Shown: piece after piece, positions 13,255 to 21,985 of the stretch
Numbering within the stretch: the first letter of the stretch is position 1
How the letters are laid out: every line of letters starts with the position of its first letter
Origin: Phytophthora quininea
Taxonomy: Eukaryota; Oomycota; Peronosporomycetes; Peronosporales; Peronosporaceae
Direction of reading: 5' to 3'
DNA length: 32,923 nt
Assembly (NCBI GenBank): GCA_011947345.1
Contig: JAAVTG010000664.1
Coordinates: 1 to 32,923, forward strand
Notes under the pieces: model-generated
What the model saw: only the letters and a program-made list of their open reading frames with translations
What the model was told of the DNA's origin: nothing
The model's database searches: none
Made by a program: the position numbers and the translations under genes

Positions 13255-13707
13255 TGCGACAAAAATGAACGAGATCTGAAAGACGCAGCGTCGCTTCAAG
13301 GAGTCGAAAATGGAACGACAGGGATGAAAGTGTCAAAGGCGATTTCGATGGTGGTGGGGTGACGTCGTGGTGGATTTGCTGGAGCTGCTCTTACCGCGTC
13401 GAGCTACACAAGTTGCAAACGGGTAGCAGAGTTTTGGTTGGGAACAAGTTCACTCAAGCGAACCGTACCCAGTTCATTTCCTCCGTCGCGGCCCCGCGGT
13501 CTCCGGTTGTTGCGAGAGCTCTTCGACATCTTTGATGCGTGTTTCCAGCCCCTCCTCCAGCGAGAGGACCGACGAGAGGACGGATTGCGTCCTCCGTATC
13601 GGCAAGTTGCTGTGACTTGAATCTGTGACGTGTGCTAAAATGTACAGTTATTATATAGTTGCCATCTCCAGTAAAATAGCTTCAAGAGAGCAAAAACACT
13701 GGGCAGC
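13255..13707. promoter_or_regulatory. Divergent intergenic region between CFAP47-like and SF3B4 genes
   Basis: The two genes start head-to-head and share 453 bp, which must contain both promoters. The last 80 bases before SF3B4 are AT-rich, including a TATTATATAG stretch at about 13650-13660. I cannot point to a convincing oomycete initiator element. An open frame continues upstream of the CFAP47 ATG without a further ATG, so the start at 13254 is favoured. Confidence 0.4.
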
Positions 13708-14512
13708 ATGTCGGCGGCCATCGAGCAGCGCAACCAGGACGCGACGGTCTATGTGGGGAACCTGGACGACCGCGTGACGGAGGAGCTGCTGTGGGAGCTC
13801 ATGCTGCAGGCCGGCAGCGTGTGCAACGTGCACATGCCGCGCGACAAGGTGACGGGCAGCCACCAGAACTATGGCTTTGTCGAGTTCCGCACCGAGGAGT
13901 GCGCCGAGTACGCCGTCAAGGTGCTCAACATGATCCAGCTGTTCGGCAAGGTCATTAAAGTGAAGAAGGCTAGTCACGACCGCAAGAACTTGGACGTGGG
14001 GGCCAATCTGTTTATTGGCAATTTAGACCCAGAGGTGGACGAGAAGCTGCTGTACGACACCTTCTCGGCCTTTGGAGGCATCATCGAGACCCCCAAGATC
14101 ATGCGCGACCCAGACTCGAAGCTCTCGAGGGGTTTTGGGTTTGTGAGCTTTGACTCGTTCGAAGCCGCCGACTTGGCCATCGACTGCATGCACGGCCAAT
14201 ATCTGTGCAACCGCCAGGTGGTGGTGCAGTACGCCTACAAGAAGGACAGCAACAATGAGCGCCACGGGTCTGAGGCGGAGAGACTGTTGGCTCAACGCAA
14301 CCCCAACAAGCTGCAGCCACATACACTGTTTGCTTTTGGAGCTGGAGCTAACGGAGTGCCCATGCAAGCCCCACCACCACCACAGTTTGCAGGAGGGTAT
14401 ATGGGGATGGCACCACCACCACCGCAGGGGATGGGAATGGCGCCACCACTGCCACCACCGTCGATGATGGGGTGCCACCACCGCCCCGCCACCACCACAG
14501 CGGCAGATGTAG
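13708..14512 (+). CDS. SF3B4: Splicing factor 3B subunit 4 (SF3B4/SAP49), two RRM domains
   Basis: ATG at 13708. The protein opens with [16 protein letters not shown] and continues with [10 protein letters not shown] and YGFVEF (first RRM, about residues 12-90), then [48 protein letters not shown] (second RRM, about 98-175) and [18 protein letters not shown]. The near word-for-word match identifies SF3B4, the U2 snRNP SF3b subunit that binds pre-mRNA near the branch site. The C-terminal tail is proline-, glycine- and methionine-rich, as usual. The frame shifts twice near the end, at GGGG (14469-14472) and CCCC (14484-14487); one extra base at each gives a proline-rich tail ending in QRQM and the TAG at 14510-14512. 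As the gene is essential, sequence error is the best reading. No introns are seen. Confidence 0.93.
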
Positions 14513-14785
14513 AGCGACTTTGTCGGGTAAGTAGTAGTTGCCGGATGGAGAGAATAACTAACCGCTACTTAAAGTCGGCGAATGCACAGATGACGAGCTT
14601 TATTGGTGATTGGTTTGTGTGCTGCTTTCTTTCGTGCTTTGGGCTTCGATAGATGACAAGTTCGCGTGTTGGATCAACACTGGTGATGAAGAAGATCCTC
14701 GGCTAAGTTGGTTTTGAAATGGAACAAACAGCGCATTGTTGGTGGCGTTGTGCAACTAAGTTCTTGGATACTGCTGAGCATTTCA

Positions 14786-14789
14786 TTAA
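14786..14789. repeat. TTAA target-site duplication, left copy
   Basis: TTAA directly abuts the left terminal inverted repeat; the right copy is at 17095-17098. PiggyBac elements insert at TTAA and duplicate it. Confidence 0.88.
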
Positions 14790-14802
14790 TCTTTATCCCC
14801 CA
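14790..14802 (+). repeat. Left terminal inverted repeat of piggyBac element
   Basis: TCTTTATCCCCCA, perfectly matched by its reverse complement at 17082-17094. The matched stretch ends at the element's TTAA. Confidence 0.88.
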
Positions 14803-14810
14803 GGTCAAAA

Positions 14811-14848
14811 GCCTACCGGTAGCAAGGGAGAGAGCCTACCCGTAGGCT
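14811..14848. repeat. Left subterminal palindromes of piggyBac element
   Basis: Two motifs: an outer perfect palindrome CTACCGGTAG (14813-14822) and an inner near-palindrome CCTACCCGTAGG (14835-14846). Both recur at the right end in mirror order. They are likely transposase binding sites, an inference from position and symmetry. Confidence 0.75.
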
Positions 14849-14908
14849 GGAGGTTAGTTTGTTATCTATAGAAGTTTGTATTGAAAGTCATATGCTTAGT
14901 AGAAAAAG

Positions 14909-16920
14909 TCATATTGAAGATGACGAAAGATGTGCACTGTAGCATGCTCGGTCGGATCGAGGCCCACAAATGCCGAAGAAGATGTCTTGAGCGACGTCAG
15001 AGCACTTAGCGCAATAATAAGACGCCTTCTTCTTGCATACACCGCACTTTCGTTGAGGCCGCTTGCCTTGAAGACGCATTGCTGCGTATTGGGGAAGCTC
15101 GATGAACGGTTTGATGTGGTGGTCTGGAGCTCCCTCAACACTGCCTTCAGAATCTCCATCTTCATTATGTGTTGACCTTGCAGTCTCGAACTCGTTGAAT
15201 ATCAATTGGTGAGCTAGCTGTGAGGCAAAGTCATTGAAGTCGACGTTGCCGGCATTTTCTGTGTCGTAGCGGTACGCCAAATACGCGTCAACTATCACCA
15301 TGCCAAGGATAGTGCTAAATAATCGATGTGTCCAATTGCGGGTGATCCACTCACACTCAATCGCTAAGCTGCCTTGTCGATAGTGATCGTGAATATCAAT
15401 CGTAGAGAACTTAGAGAAAAACAGCTCCATCATTTGCGGACGAGAAATTACTTTTTCATACCGTAGCGTTTCGTAAATCCCCTCTCGATTTATCAGTCGA
15501 TGACGCGGTCGTGCTGAATCTGTACCTGGCAATGTTGTGCCGCGATTGGAAATGATAGTCTTTGGCTTTCGATCTGCCCAGCACATTGCGTACATTTTGT
15601 TTCCGAGATCTGTAGTACTTTCATACACTTTGAATGAGCCTCGCGGAGGAGTAGTTTCGAACCAATTTGTCAATGCCTGCTTTGGATATTCGACAGTAGT
15701 AGTCTTTACCATGCCCATAAAATATAGGCCAAGATGTGCTTCAAGCTGAACTAGTGTCTTGACTGAAGCAAAGGCACTGTCAGCAACTATGGTACGTCCA
15801 CTCCCCTTGTACGGCGCTGCAAGCCTGAGGACGACAGCGGTACCTTCGCCGTACTCACGGTAATACTGCTTTGCACGCTGGCGGTCTTTACCTTCAACCA
15901 GTTCCAGACCAAGGAGCACGCCGCTCTCGCCGTCAGTAATCGACTTCAACTCCGTGCCTTTGCCTTCTGGTTTTCGTGCAATTTTAGTTTTATGAGGTAG
16001 ACCGTCGTGACAGTATTTCCCTTCTCTGCCTTTCCAAGCGCTCATACACTCGTCAACACATAGCAGATTACCAGGCGAAACAAAGTTTTTCGTCTTGCAT
16101 TGAATCCGTCAACCACTAAACGTATCGGCTTCCAGGGATCGTCACTAAGGTACCCATCAGAAAATGACATGCAGTTCATTATCTGCTCAAAGCAATGACG
16201 AGACATCCCAAATCGCTGTCCGAAGCACGGTGGCGTACCAATGAAGCCATCTCTAGCTTCAGTTTCCCAGTAGACTTGTACCGGCCCAGGTCTTGGCTCC
16301 AACGCCATTGCGAGACGAAGACCAATCCATTTGAACCAGTCACATGCTTTGATCGTGCGGTGGCGTCTACTAGAGAGGCTTTCGTTCGTGTACTGTAGTG
16401 TGGCCTCCATGATCTGCATGGGATACATCAAGTAAAAGTACGAGGCAAATGACTTCTCCAACAGTGTAGTAAACAAAAATCTAGTTGGCCGCGGCTGAAC
16501 CTGTGAGCCTCGATCAAAGAGAATAGCTGTGCATGGTGTCCATCGCCTTGAATGCGCCAGCACTGTGTCATCTTCGTCAGCTTCATCAGAATCCATCTCG
16601 TTTTCACTCGTGGACTCGTCACTAGATGAGCTCTCCAGTTCCATGACTAGAGAAGCATTAGAAGCTTGCAACAAGCTTTGAAAGGTAGTGTTGGACGGGT
16701 CATCGATGAGCACGGGCTGGTCTTCAGCTGGTCGACCTGACATGGATGGCGCTGCGAGCTCAATAGCTCTCGCAGCAACGGTCTCAGTAGCACCAGTAGC
16801 CCACGTGACATCGTACTTGTTCTGTCTCGAGCCCGTACGCACTGCACGGACGACGCCCACCTTTCCCGCAAGGCGCTTCGTCTTGCCTCGAACCCGGCTT
16901 CCGACATGGAATTTGGCCAT
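14909..16920 (-). CDS. piggyBac transposase (DDE_Tnp_1_7) with N-terminal Tudor/KOW-like and C-terminal Cys-rich domains
   Basis: ATG at 16920, stop at 14909. The first 55 residues (VGSRVRGKTKR...KYDVTWATGATE) look like a small SH3-fold Tudor/KOW domain; then comes an acidic Ser/Glu/Asp linker. The catalytic domain has the expected acidic motifs: VDECMSAWKG with downstream GLPHKTKIARKPEG, IVADSAFASVKTL, and CWADRKPKTIISNRG. Near the C-terminus CGVCKKKASYYCAKC and a later C...C...H form a zinc-binding cysteine-rich domain, which in piggyBac transposases contacts the transposon ends. One base is missing in an A-run (plus-strand T-run at 16086-16090), splitting the gene into a 292- and a 378-codon frame. 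Together they give a protein of about 670 residues, normal for the family. Confidence 0.9.
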
Positions 16921-17041
16921 GCTACACTGCGAGGATGGAGCGAAAAACTAACTCTGGCTATCTGCGGCGCTTCAGGAACAAGGTGAGCAGCTTAAAACGA
17001 TCGCATCCAGCTTCTATTCCTGGAAAACTAACTTTTCGGTT

Positions 17042-17075
17042 GAGCCTACCCGTAGGATGGAGAGCCTACCGGTAG
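17042..17075. repeat. Right subterminal palindromes of piggyBac element
   Basis: Inner motif CCTACCCGTAGG (17045-17056) and outer palindrome CTACCGGTAG (17066-17075), in mirror order to the left end. Confidence 0.75.
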
Positions 17076-17081
17076 ACGATT

Positions 17082-17094
17082 TGGGGGATAAAGA
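17082..17094 (-). repeat. Right terminal inverted repeat of piggyBac element
   Basis: TGGGGGATAAAGA is the exact reverse complement of the left end, followed directly by TTAA at 17095-17098. Confidence 0.88.
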
Positions 17095-17486
17095 TTAAAA
17101 CGAAGATTTCTCGAAAGGTGAACTTATTGGCGGAGTACATCGGCAGGGCAGTGACTGTGGCCGGATGCAAACTCGACTCGGCCTCCCCGATTTGAGCAGG
17201 GAGGCGGTTGTGAACTGCATTTCACTCTTGGTATTCTCATCCACAGCAAGCCGACTGCAAGTTGCGAACGCCATAAGCTGATGCAATGCGAGTTTTGTGG
17301 TGACGTCGGCAGAAACAGGTAACATCCAGCACTGCTCTAAGAAACGCAGACATCGCTTTGTCGCAGCACGATGAGGGACGACTCAACACTGCTGATGCAC
17401 AACTTGCTGAGCGAAACAATGGAGGATACGATGGAGCGGTGCTTATTCTCGACAATGAAAATCTTAGATTTCGCGTGTGCTGGTAG

Positions 17487-17563
17487 GGTTTTTCGCAAAA
17501 TGGAGAGCTTTCGTGAAGCTATTCGCATTTGGGGTTCTTTGACGCAAAATGAGGAGCAGCTCT
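17487..17563 (+). repeat. Inverted repeat, arm 1
   Basis: A 77 bp segment whose reverse complement matches 18204-18281 with about three mismatches. The arms are separated by about 640 bp. No known element ends are seen at either arm. Confidence 0.85.
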
Positions 17564-18203
17564 CCGACACTGCCAGCTCGCGATAGACTACAAGTGCTGC
17601 TGGTTGTCACTCCTTACTTCGACGGACAGCTCCTGTTGCGGCCTGGCTGACCTCAATTGGTGCATGTGCATGTGCACGTCATCTTCACCTTTTCTACGAT
17701 AGTTTTCTAGCTCTGTAGGCTTCTCCTCGCTTGACTTCAGCACCCCGTATACGCTTGAAGTGCTCGACGATCACGATTCCGCTGATCTGCGGGACACTAG
17801 CAACTTAGGAGCGTATGAGTTCGTCCTCTCGAAGCTGGGAAGCGGTTAGTGTTGAGCGGCTAATGCACATGTTGTGCACAAGGTTAGCGCGGCTGATGAA
17901 GTAACCTCGCTGCGGTTCCCGCCTTGATCGCGAAACAACCTCAAAACGGGACTGCTCACCGCTGTCACACTTGTACTTGAGCATCGCCCCATTGGCGACG
18001 TCCATCTTGATCGGTTTTCGTGTCTAGGGAAGTATTTGCCCCGTGCAATAGTTTCTCCTGTCGACAATTCAGGTGGTGACAGAGGCGAGTTTGGTGCAGG
18101 TGCTGAGAGGGAGACATCAGTGAAGGGCTCGACACGGAGCTCATGGTTGCTAGTCCGATCCTGCTGTGAGGATGTGGCGCTAACAATTTCGCGGGCAGTC
18201 AGC

Positions 18204-18281
18204 AGAGCTGCTCCTCATTTTGCGTCAACGAATCCCAAATGCGAATAGCTTCACGAAAGCTCTCCATTTTGCGAAAAGCCC
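18204..18281 (-). repeat. Inverted repeat, arm 2
   Basis: Reverse-complement partner of 17487-17563, about 96% identical. The minus-strand translation has the same peptide (KMESFREAIRIW) followed by a stop shortly after QNEEQL. Confidence 0.85.
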
Positions 18282-18691
18282 GTACCAGTACAGCAACACC
18301 CGAGGACCCGGCTCAGCGAAAGCGACTGAGATTTGTTGTTGCTCATTTGTGCCATCAGCATATGGGCGGAGGAACTGCAGACCCAGCGCTCCGCTTCGTC
18401 CTGCAGATAACGTCGAGGCGTTCAAGCGCTAGATCATAAAGATTCCCGTCGTCTTACTGTCTTCCCGTTCTCCCAGACAGCGTTAGGAAGTCGAAACCGA
18501 TTGCCTTCCACGTAAACTCCCGGTGTCGACGAAATTGACAGATCCCCGTGCACGATTACCAGGATAAGCAGCTGGTGTCGCAGAGAGCGAGTTGCGGGAG
18601 TCACCTCAGGAGGGCCATGCTTATGGCTTTGGAACACTCGATCATTTTCCATTTCGTGGCAGGACATCAGGTGAGAAGTGGGGAAGCTCGC

Positions 18692-19273
18692 ATGCGCTGC
18701 GTCAGGTTCCTTTTGGCGACTGCGGTTGCCCTCTTTCAGCAACGATGCTGCCTCGGCAGCGAGTACAGCCTCAAGACATCGCTGACGGCCATCCGCTTGC
18801 TACGACTTGGAGAGCAGGGCGAGCAATTCCAAGGCACAGACGGCGGCAGCGGCGGGTCGGCTGGTTCCAGTTCGGCATCGGACTCTGTTGACGAGGAGAG
18901 GTTTTTCGATCTCTCGCAGGAGATGCCGTTTCTCGAGCCGTTCATGGAGATGATGGAGAACGGCGAAGGTGTACACCATACGCTGCATGCGAACGAAATT
19001 GCGTTGCATGCCAAGGAACTGAAAGAGAAGAATGAGGAAAAGAACGAGAACGAGAAGTCGGAGAGCGACAGTGACTCGGACTCTGGTAGCGATTCAGACT
19101 CTGACGATTCCAACTCGGACAGCGGATCCAAGAGCGGCTCAAAGGACGACAAACCAAAAGAAGACGACAAACGCAAGAAGTACAAAAGCTCGTCAGAAAC
19201 ATCGGCTAATGTCCCAGCCGAATGGCATCTTATGAAACAGATAAATAGTTGGAAGTCCAAGAAATTCGATTGA
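18692..19273 (+). CDS. Candidate secreted RxLR-dEER effector, 193 residues, acidic Ser/Asp-rich C-terminus
   Basis: I chose the ATG at 18692 because it opens a secretion signal: MRCVRFLLATAVALF, with likely cleavage near residue 22. An upstream in-frame ATG at 18548 would bury this signal. RLLR lies at residues 35-38 and DEER at 67-70, exactly the order and spacing of oomycete RxLR effectors, which are delivered into host plant cells. The mature part has a hydrophobic/acidic stretch (FLEPFMEMMENGEG), a Lys/Glu-rich helix, a run of Ser-Asp repeats (about 125-150), a basic patch (DDKRKKYKSSS) and a conserved-looking end (WHLMKQINSWKSKKFD). No W/Y/L-domain motif is obvious. The signal-peptide end (FQQRCCLG) is unusual; a pair of compensating indels cannot be excluded. 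It sits among transposon and bZIP relics, a typical effector setting. Confidence 0.72.
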   Translation: MRCVRFLLATAVALFQQRCCLGSEYSLKTSLTAIRLLRLGEQGEQFQGTDGGSGGSAGSSSASDSVDEERFFDLSQEMPFLEPFMEMMENGEGVHHTLHANEIALHAKELKEKNEEKNENEKSESDSDSDSGSDSDSDDSNSDSGSKSGSKDDKPKEDDKRKKYKSSSETSANVPAEWHLMKQINSWKSKKFD

Positions 19274-19389
19274 TTTTCGTGGCTGTCTACTACGGCGCAT
19301 ATCATGAAGAAATTAAGCTCGTTCTCCTTTAAAACTGATCTTCCCCACGAGATCCGTTGACCACGTGAGCCACGGCCTCTAGGTTGCAA

Positions 19390-20178
19390 CCGCAGCATCG
19401 GTGTCGCCTTCGTCTCCAACCGCACCACGCGCCCGTGGAATCAGCTCCAGTCGAATCGCACTGACCCCCGCATTACAATTCGCCGGCCGTTGAGCATGTC
19501 AGCCAGCTCAGTCTCCAAGTGGGGATACAGATGCCGAAAGGTATTCTTCGTGATGGTCAGACTGGTTCTGGTCGTCGTCATCGCAATCAACGAGTCTCCA
19601 GGTCCTTGCTCCAGCCTACTCAACTGAACTTCCACGTCCTTGTGCTACAATGAACTTCGGTGGCATCCCGCATCCAAGCCGGAAGTACTCGACCGCCACG
19701 TTCCAGACGCTCTCGTTGGTGGGGGTGCTGGACACGAGGCTCTGTTTCTTGAGCTCCAGCTTGTAGGTCTCGCCCTTGAGGTGCTGAATGTTGTCCTCCA
19801 TCGCCACCGCGTGCTGCCGCTGTCGGTCTCTGTATCTGGCCTGGTTGATTCTGCATCTCTCTCGACGGGTCTTGGCCGCTCCGTTGGTGGCTTTCTGTTG
19901 CTGCTCCTGATTGTCTCGTCGTCCTTTCTTGTTGTTCAATGGGGAGATGTCTGCAGCTCTGTCAATAGACGGCAGTCTCTTGTGACCGGCAAAGCCTTGA
20001 GTCTCGAGTGGTGTCTCCGCTCTCGCTAGAACGTCCTCGAACAGAGGGAGCGATCCGCTAGGAGCAGCGTCTGAAGTTCGCAGCGGGTGCGTCCAAAGAG
20101 CAGGTCTGGAGCTTCTCGCCAAGCCTCCGACGATGTCGCTGAGCGAGTGGCTGTTGGGCGGCTGCAGGAGCTGGCCAT
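19390..20178 (-). pseudogene. bZIP transcription factor copy D, internal deletion and stop
   Basis: Minus-strand copy, ATG at 20178. The family motif LLQPPNSHSLSDIVGG is one base out of frame with this ATG. The basic region (RRERCRINQARYRDRQRQH) and zipper (heptads M, L, L, L) are intact, followed by VWNVAVEYFRL. The sequence then jumps from PPKFI straight to HKDVEVQLSRLEQGPGDSL in another frame, so about 40-50 residues normally between these motifs are deleted. Near the end FDW is followed by a TGA where the family has WDSARGRV; the reading resumes as HGRVVRLETK. The bZIP half could still be made as a short protein that ends in a stop near 19616. The 5' flank resembles that of copy E, suggesting a local duplication. 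Confidence 0.75.
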
Positions 20179-20224
20179 CGTAAGACTGGCGCGGTCGGCG
20201 GCGAATTCCAAAGTAGCGACTCAC

Positions 20225-20755
20225 GCCGCGTGATTCTCTACTTTGCTCCGTTGAGAGTTATGAGCTCTTTTACTGGCATCCGTCGGCCATCGCGCAAAGC
20301 ATCCTATTGTCATGTACTCTCCAAAGAAATCGATCAGCCGGTCCAGCAACTCTGAAAGAGCCAACAGCGACGGATCGAGGGCCTTGCCTGGCTCGGCTAA
20401 AAGCCATTGAAAGGTGATGCTGGACTTGCCGTTGTGCGGTTGCTCGCTACTAGCTCTTCAGGTTGTCGTAGTCAGCGAAAACTTGAATATCAAGACTTGG
20501 GTTTTCTTGCTTCTCACCTTCAAAGCCGTCGCCACGATTTCGTTTGTGAATAAATAGACTTACAGGTAGACCGTCCGCCGAGCTGCTTTGATCTCGAGAA
20601 GCAAGAGGTCGACTCCGCCCCTCTCGAACATGGAGAAAATTCTCGTCCACGCTTCGACCGGGCGTCCGTCGAAAGTGCTTCCGCATAACATTTTCGTGCT
20701 CTACCATCAAATGACCCGATTATTTCATCGCTTACTACCGCACCCGGATGAATGA
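20225..20755. other. Intergenic, no gene recognised
   Basis: Between the start of bZIP copy D and the LINE fragment. Only short open frames occur and I recognise no protein motif. The right part may be eroded retroelement sequence continuous with the LINE fragment. Confidence 0.4.
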
Positions 20756-21343
20756 GGAACGCAGGAAGTAAAAACACGAATTCACCATATTGCACGTGCA
20801 AGAAGTCGAGCAGAAAACCACGAACTCGGTTCACGACTATACTTCCTCAGAGAACTAAATCCTACCATCCAAAACTGCATTCGTTCGGAATGCCAGGATA
20901 TCGAAACGGTAGAACACTGCTTTTTCACGTGCCCGTCATTAGAACCAATGTGGAGCGAACTATGGAGCCGGTGGTCGACGTTCTTTTGCGTCGATCTAAG
21001 CTGGAGGTTGCTACTCTTCCCAAGATTGCAAGATCTCCGTAGGAACTGGAGAAGTGAGCACAAAGAACTAATACTTCTATGGAGGATCTACACAGCGATT
21101 GTGTTTCACGCAACATGGCGGCTCAGGAACGACATTCATTTCCAGGAAACAACAGCTGAAGTGCCAAATATTCTCAATCTGCTGAACTCGTTCAAGATGC
21201 ACTACCAATTCCTCTACCAACACGCACATGAGCTTCATTGCAACCGCGCTACTGTGGTCGGCGTGCTGCAACAACTTGGCTTTGATCCGCCAGAAAATAA
21301 TATCCCGGAACCCATGCACCACATGTGGACGACACGAACGTAA
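20756..21343 (+). mobile_element. LINE-type retrotransposon fragment, C-terminal zinc-binding region of reverse transcriptase
   Basis: One frame is open from 20756 (after a TGA) to the TAA at 21341-21343. It reads CIRSECQDIETVEHCFFTCP followed by LEPMWSELWSRW and later HKELILLWRIYTAIVFH and TWRLRNDIHF. The C-x2/4-C...HCFxxCP layout followed by a Trp-rich helical tail is the zf-RVT domain found at the end of non-LTR reverse transcriptases. The polymerase domain is absent, so this is a 3' remnant, the usual 5'-truncated form of LINE copies. An AT-rich stretch follows at about 21395-21415. Confidence 0.7.
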
Positions 21344-21458
21344 CTCTCACGGATAGATAGCTTATTCACCTTGAGACGAGGCTTCCGCTAAACAGTTAAT
21401 TAATTTAATTTCCTCCTTATCGTTGTTGGTCTTGACAGCGCTTCAGCGCTTATGTGTG

Positions 21459-21640
21459 AATTTGTGAATGATCCCGATAACACCAGATTGTCGCCACCAG
21501 TGCCTCATTCGGCTTAACATTGTCAGCATGTCTGAGCGAGAGCTAGGGAGCCATTGTTTCAGCTTCGCATGGTATCCTTCGACCCTCGAGGTAGCCTGAA
21601 GACCGAAATGCACCACTTTGTTTGTCCAACAGCGTGCGAT
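21459..21640 (-). mobile_element. MULE transposase relic
   Basis: The minus strand reads WTNKVVHFGLQATSRVEGYH then AKLKQWLPSSRSDMLTML and RMRHWWRQSG. The TSRVEG-H...LK-WL...S-DL pattern is the hallmark segment after the catalytic domain of Mutator-like (MULE/FAR1-type) transposases common in oomycetes. A stop lies just upstream and no terminal repeats are visible. Reading further upstream (to about 21900) there may be more eroded coding sequence in other frames. Confidence 0.65.
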
Positions 21641-21985
21641 TCTGCACTTTCAAATGTCGAGCTTCCCGAAACCCAAAACAGGCGTCAGGCTAAATCTCGA
21701 GCACTGGATTGAGTTCTTGTGTGCGAGACGATCGGCAAAAAGGCATGAGTAACGATCAGCAGGCAGTGATTCTAGATTTGTGTGCTCGTCAGTCACGTAT
21801 GGCTTGGTGATCCCGAATCAAGGAGCCTCTTCGCTAAGCCTTCGCGTTCTCAAACGCTTGCTCAAGTTCCGCCAGCAACATTCGAATAATGCATTAGAAC
21901 CTCTGTGTTGTTTTCTTCAGTCCTCTTTCAATACTAGTCTACCCTCGGGGTGATCAGCGCGCCTTCAAACACGCGTGCCACATCC
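21641..21985. other. Probable eroded upstream part of MULE relic
   Basis: Minus-strand translation has scattered plausible peptides (for example RYSCLFADRLAHKN near 21740) but no open frame of useful length. I see no other gene. Confidence 0.35.

Larger units (their letters stand above)
14790..17094 (-). mobile_element. piggyBac family DNA transposon, complete with both ends
   Basis: A 2,305 bp element bounded by a TTAA direct repeat (14786-14789 and 17095-17098), the signature target duplication of piggyBac insertion. The ends are a perfect 13 bp inverted repeat, TCTTTATCCCCCA. Inside each end are two short palindromic motifs in mirror order. It carries one transposase gene on the minus strand. 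Except for one missing base in an A-run, the transposase is open from start to stop, so the insertion is probably young. Confidence 0.9.
17099..18691. other. Accessory stretch without recognised gene
   Basis: No open frame here exceeds about 100 codons and none shows a known motif. A nearly perfect inverted repeat is embedded (17487-17563 and 18204-18281). The plus-strand reading of the first arm gives FRKMESFREAIRIWGSL, and the second gives the same peptide on the minus strand with D for G, so the arms may be pieces of one protein family. A GTGCATGTGCATGTGCAC palindromic run lies near 17660. The last few hundred bases should include the promoter of the effector gene at 18692. Confidence 0.5.

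Noticed and set aside
17655..17685. GTGCATGTGCATGTGCAC run as a regulatory palindrome
   Set aside because: It is a short simple repeat with no adjacent gene; chance is adequate.
18736..19428. A 230-codon minus-strand open frame opposite the effector
   Set aside because: Its Ser/Glu/Leu-rich translation is the mirror of the Ser-Asp repeats of the effector gene and merges into the tail of bZIP copy D; it is a shadow.
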